From the IMG/VR virus record IMGVR_UViG_3300033141_002781, positions 1-25,369 of that record: 25,369 bases of DNA, one strand, 5' to 3'. Position numbers and translations under genes: made by a program. This DNA comes from a virus. Within the stretch, counting starts at the first letter, position 1. Every line of letters begins with the position of its first letter. Under the pieces are notes generated by a model. That model saw nothing but the letters and a program-made list of their open reading frames with translations. It did no database searches and was not told where the DNA came from. This document shows, piece after piece, positions 7,343 to 15,751 of this stretch.

Positions 7343-7466
7343 CTTTAAATATTCTCACATATTTTTATTACCTGTATAATTGCCACCAATGTCCAAGAGG
7401 ATAAGTGGACAAGTACAATCAAATGTGTAAACTCAAGAGAGAGCACAAAATCAGAGGAAAATAAAA
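7343..7466 (+). promoter_or_regulatory. Promoter and long leader of the tail tube gene
   Basis: CTTTAAATA (7343-7351) is a probable TATA box right after the terminator gene. It predicts a start near 7372, leaving about 95 bases before ATG 7467, much longer than at the other promoters here. The leader holds an inverted repeat TGTCCA/TGGACA (7390-7395 and 7406-7411) with a ten-base loop, and a 13-codon ORF at 7389-7430. The site before ATG 7467 is GAGGAAAAT. Confidence 0.4.
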
Positions 7467-8441
7467 ATGAGTAGTGATTACACCGAAAGGTATGTAAGAG
7501 CAGGAAATGAGACCACTTGGGGTACTTATGCATCACCTAGTTCATTTGATGCTTTAGAATATATCATGAACTTTAATGCTACTGCTGAAGAGGTACTGAT
7601 AGAGGAAGATCTCATAGCAGCGTCTAGACAGGCTAGAAGTAGAGCTTTTGCACAAAGAGAAGTTGCAGGTAGCTTTGAAGAGAATCCATTATCACCTAGA
7701 TGGTTATATTATGCATTAGGTAGTGTTTCTAGCGATGCAACTTCACCATATAGTACGACAATTAGTGGTTCGTATTATTTACCAAGCTTTAGTATTGAAG
7801 AAGGTATGAGGGGTCAGAGTGATACCATGTATGTAGGATATATGGGATGTAAAGTTGACAGACTAGAATTCCTTATAGAAGGGGAAGAAGATATTACCTT
7901 CACAGTAGACTGGGCTGGTAAGGATAATACATTCCCATCATACGCTTCATGGGGTACTGTAGCACCATCTGGAGCATGGACTGGAGATCCTGTACCTTAT
8001 CATAAAGCCTGTTTGAAATGGGGTTCAGAGACAATTAATCTATACAGGATTAGAGGAGAAATAAACAACAATCTAGAAGCTAGATTCGCAGGATCATGTG
8101 GTTCTGGAGTAGCTACTGCTACTGCTCTAAGAGAAGGTTCACAGTTAATATCTGGGGAATTTAGAATAGAGTCTAATGTGCAACAGTATGCTGAAACCTT
8201 TGCTAGAGGAAGAACTGAAGGTACTATAACTATATCATATGGTACAGATTCGTTAGGTACAATAGAGATAACTCTTAACAAGGTAGCTATTACAGAATTC
8301 CCAAATGATCTATCAGGTAGAGATGCATATGAAGTGGATTTCCCATTCACAGCTAGAGCATCTGGTCCAAGTAACTATGATGCTATTGAAGTAACTTACG
8401 AGTCTACTGTGTATGGAACAATACACGATATGCCTTGGTAG
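7467..8441 (+). CDS. Major tail tube protein (324 aa)
   Basis: The N-terminus YVRAGNETTWGTYASP is the common opening of archaeal and bacterial phage tail tube proteins (an 'E.TTWGT' phrase followed by strands). Further along are AQREVAGSFEENPLSPRWLY and YALGSVSS, a central core with VDRLEFLIEGEEDITFTVDW, and a second half repeating the layout (LYRIRGEINNNLEARF, then SGEFRIESNVQQYAETF and the ISYGTDSLGTIEITLNKVAI strands). The two-lobed, all-beta layout is as expected for tube subunits that form hexameric rings. It is followed directly by the tail chaperone and tape measure genes, which supports the call strongly. It has its own promoter and is probably highly expressed. Confidence 0.82.
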   Translation: MSSDYTERYVRAGNETTWGTYASPSSFDALEYIMNFNATAEEVLIEEDLIAASRQARSRAFAQREVAGSFEENPLSPRWLYYALGSVSSDATSPYSTTISGSYYLPSFSIEEGMRGQSDTMYVGYMGCKVDRLEFLIEGEEDITFTVDWAGKDNTFPSYASWGTVAPSGAWTGDPVPYHKACLKWGSETINLYRIRGEINNNLEARFAGSCGSGVATATALREGSQLISGEFRIESNVQQYAETFARGRTEGTITISYGTDSLGTIEITLNKVAITEFPNDLSGRDAYEVDFPFTARASGPSNYDAIEVTYESTVYGTIHDMPW

Positions 8442-8451
8442 GTGATAGGAA

Positions 8452-8931
8452 ATGGTGAATGACGAGGGTAAGGAGAAGAAGTTTCTTAAACTAGAAGAGA
8501 TCCTATATTCAAATGCAACTAATGATGTTTACATTCCTGCTATAGACAGGTATGTTAAGATCAAGAATGCATCTATTAGAGACAGAAGAGAAGCTGAGAA
8601 ATTAGCTGTATTACACCCCGCATGGAATAGTATGAGTAGTAATGATAAGGAAGCTGAGGTTGTTAGGATGTTAGCACTTCAGATCATGGTAGAGCCTAGG
8701 ATAACTTACGAAGACTACATTAATGCCGAAGATACTATCACACAGATTATTCTAAATGCAGTTGCTAATGAATACTATCTAAGACTTAACGAGTTGATGA
8801 AAGAAAAATCTGGTAAGGATATAGGAGATTTTTTACGGGAGTTGACAAAGAATACGCAGAAGGATTCTTTGGATTTCTCCAAGCAAGAAACTTTGACTGG
8901 GAATCATCATCAAGAATCTATGACAACCTAA
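8452..8931 (+). CDS. Tail assembly chaperone, zero-frame product (159 aa)
   Basis: The gene lies between tail tube and tape measure, the fixed place of the phage G/GT chaperone pair. The N-terminal domain includes RYVKIKNASIRDRREAEKLA and LHPAWNSMSSNDKEAEVVRM, followed by VEPRITYEDYINAEDTITQI, close to the pattern of tail chaperones that measure substrate limits (AVLHP, then 'EPRIT'). The last 30 residues in this frame are Ser, Gln and His rich and look like out-of-frame reading. This is the shorter product made when ribosomes do not shift. Start ATG 8452 follows GGTGATAGG. Confidence 0.72.
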   Translation: MVNDEGKEKKFLKLEEILYSNATNDVYIPAIDRYVKIKNASIRDRREAEKLAVLHPAWNSMSSNDKEAEVVRMLALQIMVEPRITYEDYINAEDTITQIILNAVANEYYLRLNELMKEKSGKDIGDFLRELTKNTQKDSLDFSKQETLTGNHHQESMTT

Positions 8932-9053
8932 CAGACATACAAAGAATGTGGTTGAATTACATGCTGAGTAGGGAAGAAGGAAAAGCTAAAAGTCAGGCAA
9001 GAGCAGAGAATACTAGGTCAAGAGTGTTCTCTAGATCGAGAAGGAAAAGATAG
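8452..9053 (+). CDS. Tail assembly chaperone, -1 frameshift fusion product (about 200 aa)
   Basis: If ribosomes slip back one base on T TTT TTA (8829-8835), translation leaves the zero frame after codon 128 and goes on from ACG 8835 to TAG 9051-9053, adding 72 residues. The added part reads sensibly: GVDKEYAEGFFGFLQARNFD, WESSSRIYDNLTDIQRMWLN, and a basic tail rich in Arg and Lys ending RSRRKR. This fills the 125-base gap before the tape measure gene exactly, ending two bases before its ATG. In phage lambda the same arrangement makes gpGT, which brings tape measure and tube subunits together. The C-terminal DIQRMWLNYM helix and basic end fit a tape-binding role. The site is seen directly; use in vivo is inferred. 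Confidence 0.75.
8829..8835 (+). promoter_or_regulatory. Programmed -1 ribosomal frameshift site (T TTT TTA)
   Basis: The heptamer TTTTTTA is in the correct phase of the chaperone gene (GAT TTT TTA CGG) and follows the X XXY YYZ rule for simultaneous -1 slippage, the same heptamer used by HIV-1 gag-pol. The -1 frame then stays open to the tape measure gene. I see no strong stem just downstream. Confidence 0.75.
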
Positions 9054-9055
9054 AC

Positions 9056-10756
9056 ATGAGTGACATAAGAATCGGTATTGACATACAACTGGTAGGAGAG
9101 TCAAAGAAAACTATAGAGTCCCTATCGACATTAACCAAGTCACTTAGAGATATCTCTAAAGCAACAAAGATAGCTTCTGGTGGATTTAAAGGACTTAAAG
9201 CTTCTGGTGTTAAGATAGGAGATGAAATAATAGAGATATCTAATAGCTTTAGCAATTTCATAGATGAACTTGATGCAAAAGGTGTGAAGTTAGATACTCT
9301 TAGTGGGCAAGTAAAAGAAGTCAATAAGGTTCTTACAGCTTACAGAGCACAAAATGCATTAGCCGCCATGCAGACTAGACAGCATACTCAAGCATTAGTA
9401 GAATTTGGTTATACAGGTGATACATCTAAAAAGAGTTTAGATAAAATAACATCAGCACTAGATTACTTTATTGCGGAGGGCAGGTCTAGTGCTGAAATAC
9501 TTAACCTTCTAAATAAAGGATTTAGATCAGCAGGGATGGCACAAATACCAGAACCATTGTTCAGAAGTTTAGTAAGTTATAAAAATAATATGAAAGAAGC
9601 AGTTCTAACAACTTATGAGTTATCTGAGGCTTTATCAGTACAGACACCTCAGATAAAAGCAATGTTAGAAGCACTTAAAGAATCACCAGAAAGACTGAAA
9701 GAAGTAGCTAGAGCACAAGCTCTTGTAGCAGAAAGAAATATGGATGTTCGTAGAATGTTCGAAGAAGTAACGGCTGTAATGGGACCGACCGGTATAGCTG
9801 TATCAAGATTAGCTCAAGCATTCTTCTGGATGGGACTGGGTGCAATGTTCACCACAATGTCATTGGCTAGATTAGAGAACAAGCTGTTTGATATACAATC
9901 AGCAGAGCTAGGCGTTATGAATAGTAGAATGCAATTATATCGTGCTCAAAAGAGTCTTAATGAACTTGAAGAGCGTGGTATAACATCAGGATTTCAGTAT
10001 GTTCAAGCATTATATTCTGTACGTAGTGCTACATTAGGAACCAAACTAGCGGAGGACAGACTTAGACAATCAATACTTCAAAGTAGATTAGCTTGGATGA
10101 TGTTGATCTATGGTACAGTACCTACTCTCATAAATTCCTATCAAAGAATGTTCACATCTTTATGGTATCTTATAGCGAGTAAGAATACACTCATATCAAC
10201 TTCTATTCTAGAAACAATATCTCAACAGACTTTGATAGGAACTTTAATGCTTGAGATCAAACTTACACAAACTTTAACAGTGAAGGTGTGGGAACTAGTA
10301 GCGGGATTTGCTGCTTTATCAGCAGGTCTTACCGTAGTTCCCGCTCTTTTGGCATATGCGAGCTCTACTGCTATAGCAGCATCAACTACAGCAAGAATGA
10401 ATAAAGAATTAGAAGAAATGGGTGTAGAGTTATTGGAACCTCACAGTCCACCTCTTTATCAGGCATTTGCTATAATGAGTGATAATATGGATAAAGCACT
10501 TAGAACAGGTAGAAGATTATCAAGGGTTGATCCACTCAAAAGTATGAATACAGATCTAGCTAAAGGTGCAGGTGTACCAAGATTGGGGAATATAAACACT
10601 GGTGGATACTATGGAGGAGGATATAGTAGAAACGTAACTATAAATCTCAATGGTCCAATTAGTATGAGATCTGAAGAGGATATAAGATCTTTAGCTAGAG
10701 AAATTAAGAGATTAGATCTTAGAAGTTATCAGAAGAGTGGTGGTAGAGTAGTATGA
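9056..10756 (+). CDS. Tape measure protein (566 aa)
   Basis: The gene follows the chaperone by two bases. The protein starts with a helical coiled-coil part (KKTIESLSTLTKSLRDISKA) and has three hydrophobic stretches: about residues 250-272 (LAQAFFWMGLGAMFTTM), 345-378 (LAWMMLIYGTVPTLI and MFTSLWYLIAS) and 411-435 (ELVAGFAALSAGLTVVPALL). Such stretches are usual in tape measures, which line the tail tube and insert into the host membrane. After residue 500 comes a Gly-rich linker (GGYYGGGYS) and a basic end. From the common rule of about 1.5 angstrom per residue, the tail would be near 85 nm. Its last codon overlaps the tail hub start (ATGA). Confidence 0.82.
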   Translation: MSDIRIGIDIQLVGESKKTIESLSTLTKSLRDISKATKIASGGFKGLKASGVKIGDEIIEISNSFSNFIDELDAKGVKLDTLSGQVKEVNKVLTAYRAQNALAAMQTRQHTQALVEFGYTGDTSKKSLDKITSALDYFIAEGRSSAEILNLLNKGFRSAGMAQIPEPLFRSLVSYKNNMKEAVLTTYELSEALSVQTPQIKAMLEALKESPERLKEVARAQALVAERNMDVRRMFEEVTAVMGPTGIAVSRLAQAFFWMGLGAMFTTMSLARLENKLFDIQSAELGVMNSRMQLYRAQKSLNELEERGITSGFQYVQALYSVRSATLGTKLAEDRLRQSILQSRLAWMMLIYGTVPTLINSYQRMFTSLWYLIASKNTLISTSILETISQQTLIGTLMLEIKLTQTLTVKVWELVAGFAALSAGLTVVPALLAYASSTAIAASTTARMNKELEEMGVELLEPHSPPLYQAFAIMSDNMDKALRTGRRLSRVDPLKSMNTDLAKGAGVPRLGNINTGGYYGGGYSRNVTINLNGPISMRSEEDIRSLAREIKRLDLRSYQKSGGRVV

Positions 10757-13401
10757 GTTTTTTATCTGCTCCTAGAGCTTCCATTGACATTTTCATGAAT
10801 AATGGAAGCACATTTTCATGTATTCAAGTACCATATGTTGAAGTAGATAAAGCGGTTAATGAGTATTGGACTTGTAATATGAAGATAGATTATGAATATC
10901 TTCAAAACCAAGAATCATCTGGATATACAATTGAGACTGGTAACACTATTGATGTCTATATGGGTAGAGATAATCTCTATAAGTCTTTCTCAGGTAAGAT
11001 AGGACCAATAAGACGTGAAATAGAAGGACATAAACCTAGATGGACTGAATTTGAAGCTAGAGGATGGGGAGAGATACTTAACTATACTTATCCTTGGGGA
11101 AGAACTATAGATACATTGGATAATGGGTTAAAGTGGATAGTAAGAGATCTAGTACCGGGGACTTTAACAACTAATCATGTTAAGGCTTCAACTAGTACAA
11201 TAACAGTTGATCCTGACGGAGAAAATTGTTTTGAACTATTAGAAAAGAAGTGTACAGATAACGATTATATATTCTTCATAGATAATGGTACTGATGGTGT
11301 AGGAGATCTATGGGCTTTCCCATTAGGTGAACATACTACAGTAGAAGATCTGGATAACAAATTGTATCGTCTTACATATGTAGAAGACCCAGACAATATA
11401 ATAAATTATCAGACTGTTATAGGAGCACCAAAGCGTACCTATGGTGGAGATAATATGTGGACTGATAATCCTAGTACAGATGATGTCATATGGAGTACAG
11501 ACGGTTCATTAGATAAGGATTATTCAGGAGTAAAGAGTCCCGATAGTAAAGTTGGGAAAGGATCTTATGTAGTAAGAACTGTTAAATCGGATGGTTCTTC
11601 TGGTATCTATCTAGAAGCAGACTTTAGAGATAGTTCAACAGGTGGTGGACCATTAACTTATGACCTTAGGAGATTTGGTACACTAGAATTTGCTTTGTAT
11701 TATGAATTTCAAAGTGGGAGTAAAACGGATACCGAAGTTACCTTTTATGTTTATTTCAAAGAAGATGATAATAACTATTTCAAAATAGGTATGACAATGC
11801 CGGGAGCAGATATACGAAGGATGCCCGTGCAACCCGGCATCTTTAAGTATAGATTTGGATGGAGTCTAGTAAATCTCAACTTTAACATAAGAAAGAGAAA
11901 CGATTCTGATATGACTATTGTTGGTTATCCAAGTTGGGAAAATATATCTAAACTTAAGATAGAGATAAGTAGTCCTACTCCCGCTTCAAGTGTACAATCT
12001 ATATTGATGATAGACAATCTACAATTCAAGAACGGTTATTATGGATACACTTATGCTGATTCAGCTTCTATTACACAATATGGTAGAAGAGAAGGTAAAA
12101 TGATCTATGATACTACTCTTGATTCTCAATCAGAATGTCAAGCTGTAGCTACTAATATAGTAAATAACTATAAGGATGTTGTAAAGCGTTATGAATCTGC
12201 TGAGTCAATGCATTATCTGAATCTATTACCCGGTTATCAGATGGTTATAGCTCAACAGGATGATATACAAAGTAATACAATTACGATAAGACGGGTGCGT
12301 CATATACTAGACGAACTGGATCTTAGAACACATCTAGAACTGAGTGATACGTATATTCCGTCTATCGAAAAGATACATGCTCGATTTAGTAAAGATATAG
12401 AATCTCTAAAATATGATAATTTAGAGGGTGATATCACAGATAATGCTCTATTAAGATTTGGACCTGTAGGATATGATATATCAGATATAGATAGAACTCC
12501 GTCTAAGGGAGGTAATCTAATACTTAATCCATCTTTTGAAACACAGGACAGATATTATGCACCCGAAGCAGACGTACCTGCTGCATGGGAACCAAGTGTG
12601 GTTCCTTCTGGAGCGGACTATAGAAGCGATGATCAGTCAAGAGATGGAGACATGTCCTTGTTCCTAGGAGACGGTAAGACTATGACATCATGGAAGTTCA
12701 ATGTAACATATAAGCTTCCTAATGACAGAAAGAGGTACTATCTTCTAGGATTTAAGGATAGACGATATAATCCGGGTTCTGATACGGGTACACTTAAAGT
12801 TGAACTAGTATGGCATGAATTTGCTACATTGTCTCCCAAAGATACTATAACGGTCTATGCTGCAGATGATGATTGGACTACGCATAAAACTATAGTTGAT
12901 CTTCCTAATAGTATAATGACGGGTATACTACAGGTAGTAGCAGACCCGGGATATTATTACTACGTAGACGATGTATGGTTTAGTGAGTTAGTAAGTACAG
13001 AACCTGCATATCTAGATGATGAAGATCCAACCCAAGATCAGGTTACTGATACAGACTGGAATACTGTTAAGACATGGACTATGCAACCTTCTTTCAATAG
13101 ATTCTATGAGATGAACACTATAACATTTGATTGGAAAGAAGATCCATTAGATAGTACGACACACTATGCTAAAGCTGAGATAGCACAGAATGGTAATATT
13201 GTAGCTTCAAATAATTGGTCTAGAACACCACCTGATTCTAATTGGCAATCTAGAACATGGAGTCCTATGTGGAAGAGTGATTGGGGAGATTCTGTAGATG
13301 TATTTATTGCATTCAAAACAGATAATGGTTCATACCCAGTTGATTACAAAGACTTATCATTGTATTATAGTTCTATAGACGTAGAAAAGGTGTATGATTA
13401 A
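10753..13401 (+). CDS. Tail hub/baseplate protein with carbohydrate-binding-like modules (882 aa)
   Basis: Residues 1-235 and about 430-560 look like the two parts of a tail hub (gp27/Tal type): the FSGKIGPIRREIEG strand pair, FELLEKKCTDNDYIFF and, later, AVATNIVNNYKDVVKRYESA followed by LLPGYQMVIAQQDD, ITIRRVRHILDEL and THLELSD. Between them, residues 238-430 are a beta-sandwich (SYVVRTVKSDGSSGIYLEAD, SILMIDNLQF). From about 585 comes a second one opening with NLILNPSFETQ and including AAWEPS and YYYYVDDVWF, the typical frame of CBM_4_9-type modules, and a third covers about 757-882. The modules would face the host surface and bind sugars. The gene is coupled to both neighbours by overlaps. 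Confidence 0.7.
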   Translation: MSFLSAPRASIDIFMNNGSTFSCIQVPYVEVDKAVNEYWTCNMKIDYEYLQNQESSGYTIETGNTIDVYMGRDNLYKSFSGKIGPIRREIEGHKPRWTEFEARGWGEILNYTYPWGRTIDTLDNGLKWIVRDLVPGTLTTNHVKASTSTITVDPDGENCFELLEKKCTDNDYIFFIDNGTDGVGDLWAFPLGEHTTVEDLDNKLYRLTYVEDPDNIINYQTVIGAPKRTYGGDNMWTDNPSTDDVIWSTDGSLDKDYSGVKSPDSKVGKGSYVVRTVKSDGSSGIYLEADFRDSSTGGGPLTYDLRRFGTLEFALYYEFQSGSKTDTEVTFYVYFKEDDNNYFKIGMTMPGADIRRMPVQPGIFKYRFGWSLVNLNFNIRKRNDSDMTIVGYPSWENISKLKIEISSPTPASSVQSILMIDNLQFKNGYYGYTYADSASITQYGRREGKMIYDTTLDSQSECQAVATNIVNNYKDVVKRYESAESMHYLNLLPGYQMVIAQQDDIQSNTITIRRVRHILDELDLRTHLELSDTYIPSIEKIHARFSKDIESLKYDNLEGDITDNALLRFGPVGYDISDIDRTPSKGGNLILNPSFETQDRYYAPEADVPAAWEPSVVPSGADYRSDDQSRDGDMSLFLGDGKTMTSWKFNVTYKLPNDRKRYYLLGFKDRRYNPGSDTGTLKVELVWHEFATLSPKDTITVYAADDDWTTHKTIVDLPNSIMTGILQVVADPGYYYYVDDVWFSELVSTEPAYLDDEDPTQDQVTDTDWNTVKTWTMQPSFNRFYEMNTITFDWKEDPLDSTTHYAKAEIAQNGNIVASNNWSRTPPDSNWQSRTWSPMWKSDWGDSVDVFIAFKTDNGSYPVDYKDLSLYYSSIDVEKVYD

Positions 13402-14918
13402 TGAGTAGATACCCCAGAATGATTACCAGAGCAGTAAAGGCAATCAGGAAAGGGATAAGTGAAACTCTTACTATTACAGAAACTGTTGTAACAACACTTA
13501 GTCAAACAATTTTTACAGAATATGTAAATGTAGTTGATAGTATCAAAGTCCGTATAGAGAATATAGCAGAAAGTATTAGTACCAGTGATTCTGTACCATC
13601 AGTATCATTAACGAGAACTATATCACATTCTATATCAACTGCTTATAAGTTAGCTCTAACTGTATACGAATCAATTATTACAACAATATCTGTAGTTATG
13701 CATATAACATATCAACAAGCTGTTAGTATAGCCGAATCTTTAGATCTTACTCTTGTTATGCCTACTATTTCACATACTATAAGTGATAAACTTAGAATAC
13801 ATCTAACAGTGTCAGAAACTTTGAGTCATACAGCAGAACTCGTTGAATTTCACATAAAGAATATAAATGAATCAGTTTCTATTTCTGAGATTGTTAATCA
13901 ATTCACAGTCAAAGTTAATCAAGCGTACTCTATAGCTGATACACTATCAAGTTATATTTTAAGTGTAATTGAAAGCGTATCTCATTCTAGTGAACTAAAG
14001 ATATATCAAAGTACGTCAGAGATCGTTTCAACTTCGGATAGTCTAACCGAAGACCACTTTGTAACCTCGGATGGTAAGTCTGTAAATGATTCTGCTTCTG
14101 CGTTTATGTGTTCTACTATATGTCACAGTTATTATTCAGGAGATGATGCAGGACACTACTCTGGTAACGAAGGGGCTCATTATATTAGTGACGATACAGA
14201 TCATGAAGGAACATATTGCGGTACACACGATTCAGGACATCATACAGATCATGATAGTACATACGAGAGTACTAATTTATCAGGAGATCTTACAACAGAT
14301 TGTGATACGTATTATGTTTCAGATGAAAGTGGTCATAATTCTGCATATAAGAACAATGATGATACTACAGATAATCCATCATATGAAAGTGGTGTAGATT
14401 CTACAAATCTAACGGGAGATGAATCTAATAATAACTTTGATGAAGATGTTTCAGATTATCTATCAGACGATAGTAGTCAATATACAAATGATGATAATCT
14501 GTATAATGGAATAGTAGAGACTGGATATGATGCTACTGTAGAAGGTACCAACTATTATATAGTTGATAGTACAGACTATAACACGGATTATGGTTCTAAT
14601 TATAATACGGATGATGCAGGGTACGATAGTGGAGTTTGCCCCACTGCTAACGCTACATATTATAGTGATGAACATCTAACTTATAATAATGGGGACTTTG
14701 GTACACATAATTATAATGAGAACGGATCATATGAAAACAACGATAAAGATGGATATGATAGTAGTTACAACGGATCCGCTGATAGCGGAGAAGACTCTGG
14801 ATATAATAGTACAAATGATAGTGGAGAAGATACCAGTCAGAATAGTGGATATGATTCTTCAGATAAAGGAACATATTATAGTACTAATGACAGTCCAGTA
14901 GATAGTCCCTTGGTGTGA
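13401..14918 (+). CDS. Fibre-like repeat protein: ESIS-type repeats plus 71 tetrapeptide repeats (505 aa)
   Basis: ATG 13401 overlaps the tail hub stop (TAATG). Residues 1-219 hold about ten irregular copies of a motif like IAESISTSDSV, VYESIITTISV, VSETLSHTAEL and INESVSISEIV, known to me from archaeal surface and adhesin-like proteins. From residue 220 (base 14058) to the end the protein is 71 four-residue units without any insertion, such as HDSG, YEST, VDST, YDSS and EDSG. Position 1 is mostly Tyr, His, Asp, Val or Asn; position 2 is Asp-rich and holds every Cys; positions 3 and 4 are Ser, Gly, Thr or Asn. There is no hydrophobic core pattern. A receptor-binding fibre is the probable role from its place in the tail operon. 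It may be a substrate of the radical SAM and glycosyltransferase genes downstream. Confidence 0.65.
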   Translation: MSRYPRMITRAVKAIRKGISETLTITETVVTTLSQTIFTEYVNVVDSIKVRIENIAESISTSDSVPSVSLTRTISHSISTAYKLALTVYESIITTISVVMHITYQQAVSIAESLDLTLVMPTISHTISDKLRIHLTVSETLSHTAELVEFHIKNINESVSISEIVNQFTVKVNQAYSIADTLSSYILSVIESVSHSSELKIYQSTSEIVSTSDSLTEDHFVTSDGKSVNDSASAFMCSTICHSYYSGDDAGHYSGNEGAHYISDDTDHEGTYCGTHDSGHHTDHDSTYESTNLSGDLTTDCDTYYVSDESGHNSAYKNNDDTTDNPSYESGVDSTNLTGDESNNNFDEDVSDYLSDDSSQYTNDDNLYNGIVETGYDATVEGTNYYIVDSTDYNTDYGSNYNTDDAGYDSGVCPTANATYYSDEHLTYNNGDFGTHNYNENGSYENNDKDGYDSSYNGSADSGEDSGYNSTNDSGEDTSQNSGYDSSDKGTYYSTNDSPVDSPLV

Positions 14919-15731
14919 TGATAAGATATGAGTATACCTCTAGACGAATGTATGGCGCACTACACAACAGATGACGCTTCCTTCTTTTCAAGTGATAATG
15001 CAGATCATAATTCTGAACATAATTCTGATGATGATACTACTGTAGATGTCACACATAGGACTACATATTATAGTGGTGAAGATACCACGGTTCAAGGAAC
15101 ATATAATGCTACATATTGCAACACACATCATTCTACGGAAGATATTACGCATGACTCTAATTATAATTCTGATTATGACGGGGGGCATGATGTAACACAC
15201 GATGATAGTGTAGACGGGAGCGCATTCGGGACGTATTGGGGGAATTATGATAGTACCATAAGATCAGGTCATGATTCGGGATACTTTAGTACACACGATT
15301 CAATATATGAAGGTAGCCATAATGATACGTATGATGCGGATGACGATGAAACTCATTGCTCTTCAGATGATGGAAATGCATATGCTAACGCAGACGCAAC
15401 AGTATGTGGTACTAATAATTCTGGATATGATTTGGGTCATGATTCCGTTATAGAAACATCACATAATGAAACATATCAAGCTAGTTATGATGATGGTTAT
15501 GATAGTACACACCACCCGGGATATGACGCTTCGTATGATGGAGGTTATGATTCTTCGTATGAAGGTGGTGTAGATGATAATGATCACGGAACTTATGATT
15601 CAGGAGATGAAAGTAGTGTTGATAGCGGGGATGATGGAACATATAGATCCGGTCATGATAGTTCTGTTGACAATAATGACAAAGGAATTTATAAGAGCAA
15701 TGACGATGGTTCTGTAAATTCAGGGCATCCG
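14058..15731 (+). repeat. 12-base coding repeat (135 tetrapeptide units in two genes)
   Basis: The DNA has a degenerate 12-base period set by four-codon units of the type TAY GAY AGT GGT. The first gene holds 71 units (14058-14909) and the second 64 (14958-15728), separated only by the gene boundary. Copies differ strongly in codons, so the array is old or under diversifying selection; yet no unit is lost by an indel that breaks register. Confidence 0.8.
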
Positions 15732-15734
15732 TAA
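14928..15734 (+). CDS. Tetrapeptide-repeat protein (268 aa), possible modification substrate
   Basis: After a ten-residue start, MSIPLDECMA, the whole protein is 64 tetrapeptides plus a final His-Pro, with no slip of register. Examples are HYTT, YYSG, YDST, HDSG, VDSG and DDGT. Near the C-terminus position 1 tends to follow a Y, D/H, V, D order, giving a 16-residue higher repeat (bases about 15594-15732). All Cys within the repeats (YCNT, HCSS, VCGT) are in position 2. There is no signal peptide or membrane segment. It begins ten bases after the preceding stop codon and ends 17 bases before the first radical SAM gene. It could be a fibre part or a peptide matured by those enzymes. No family is recognised; the nearest concept is HxsA-like repeat proteins. 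Confidence 0.6.
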   Translation: MSIPLDECMAHYTTDDASFFSSDNADHNSEHNSDDDTTVDVTHRTTYYSGEDTTVQGTYNATYCNTHHSTEDITHDSNYNSDYDGGHDVTHDDSVDGSAFGTYWGNYDSTIRSGHDSGYFSTHDSIYEGSHNDTYDADDDETHCSSDDGNAYANADATVCGTNNSGYDLGHDSVIETSHNETYQASYDDGYDSTHHPGYDASYDGGYDSSYEGGVDDNDHGTYDSGDESSVDSGDDGTYRSGHDSSVDNNDKGIYKSNDDGSVNSGHP

Positions 15735-15751
15735 CATGAAGATTTAATAAG

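Noticed and set aside
7389-7430. A 13-codon ORF (MSKRISGQVQSNV) in the tail tube leader
   Set aside because: Too short to call as a gene; kept only as a note in the leader description.
14086-15453. Several Met/Ile-rich frames on both strands within the tetrapeptide genes
   Set aside because: They are shadows of the 12-base coding period. The +1 frame sense order in fours is much stronger.
14058-15731. Possible CRISPR-like or tandem DNA repeat array
   Set aside because: Units are 12 bases, highly degenerate and in codon register, with no conserved spacer-repeat structure.
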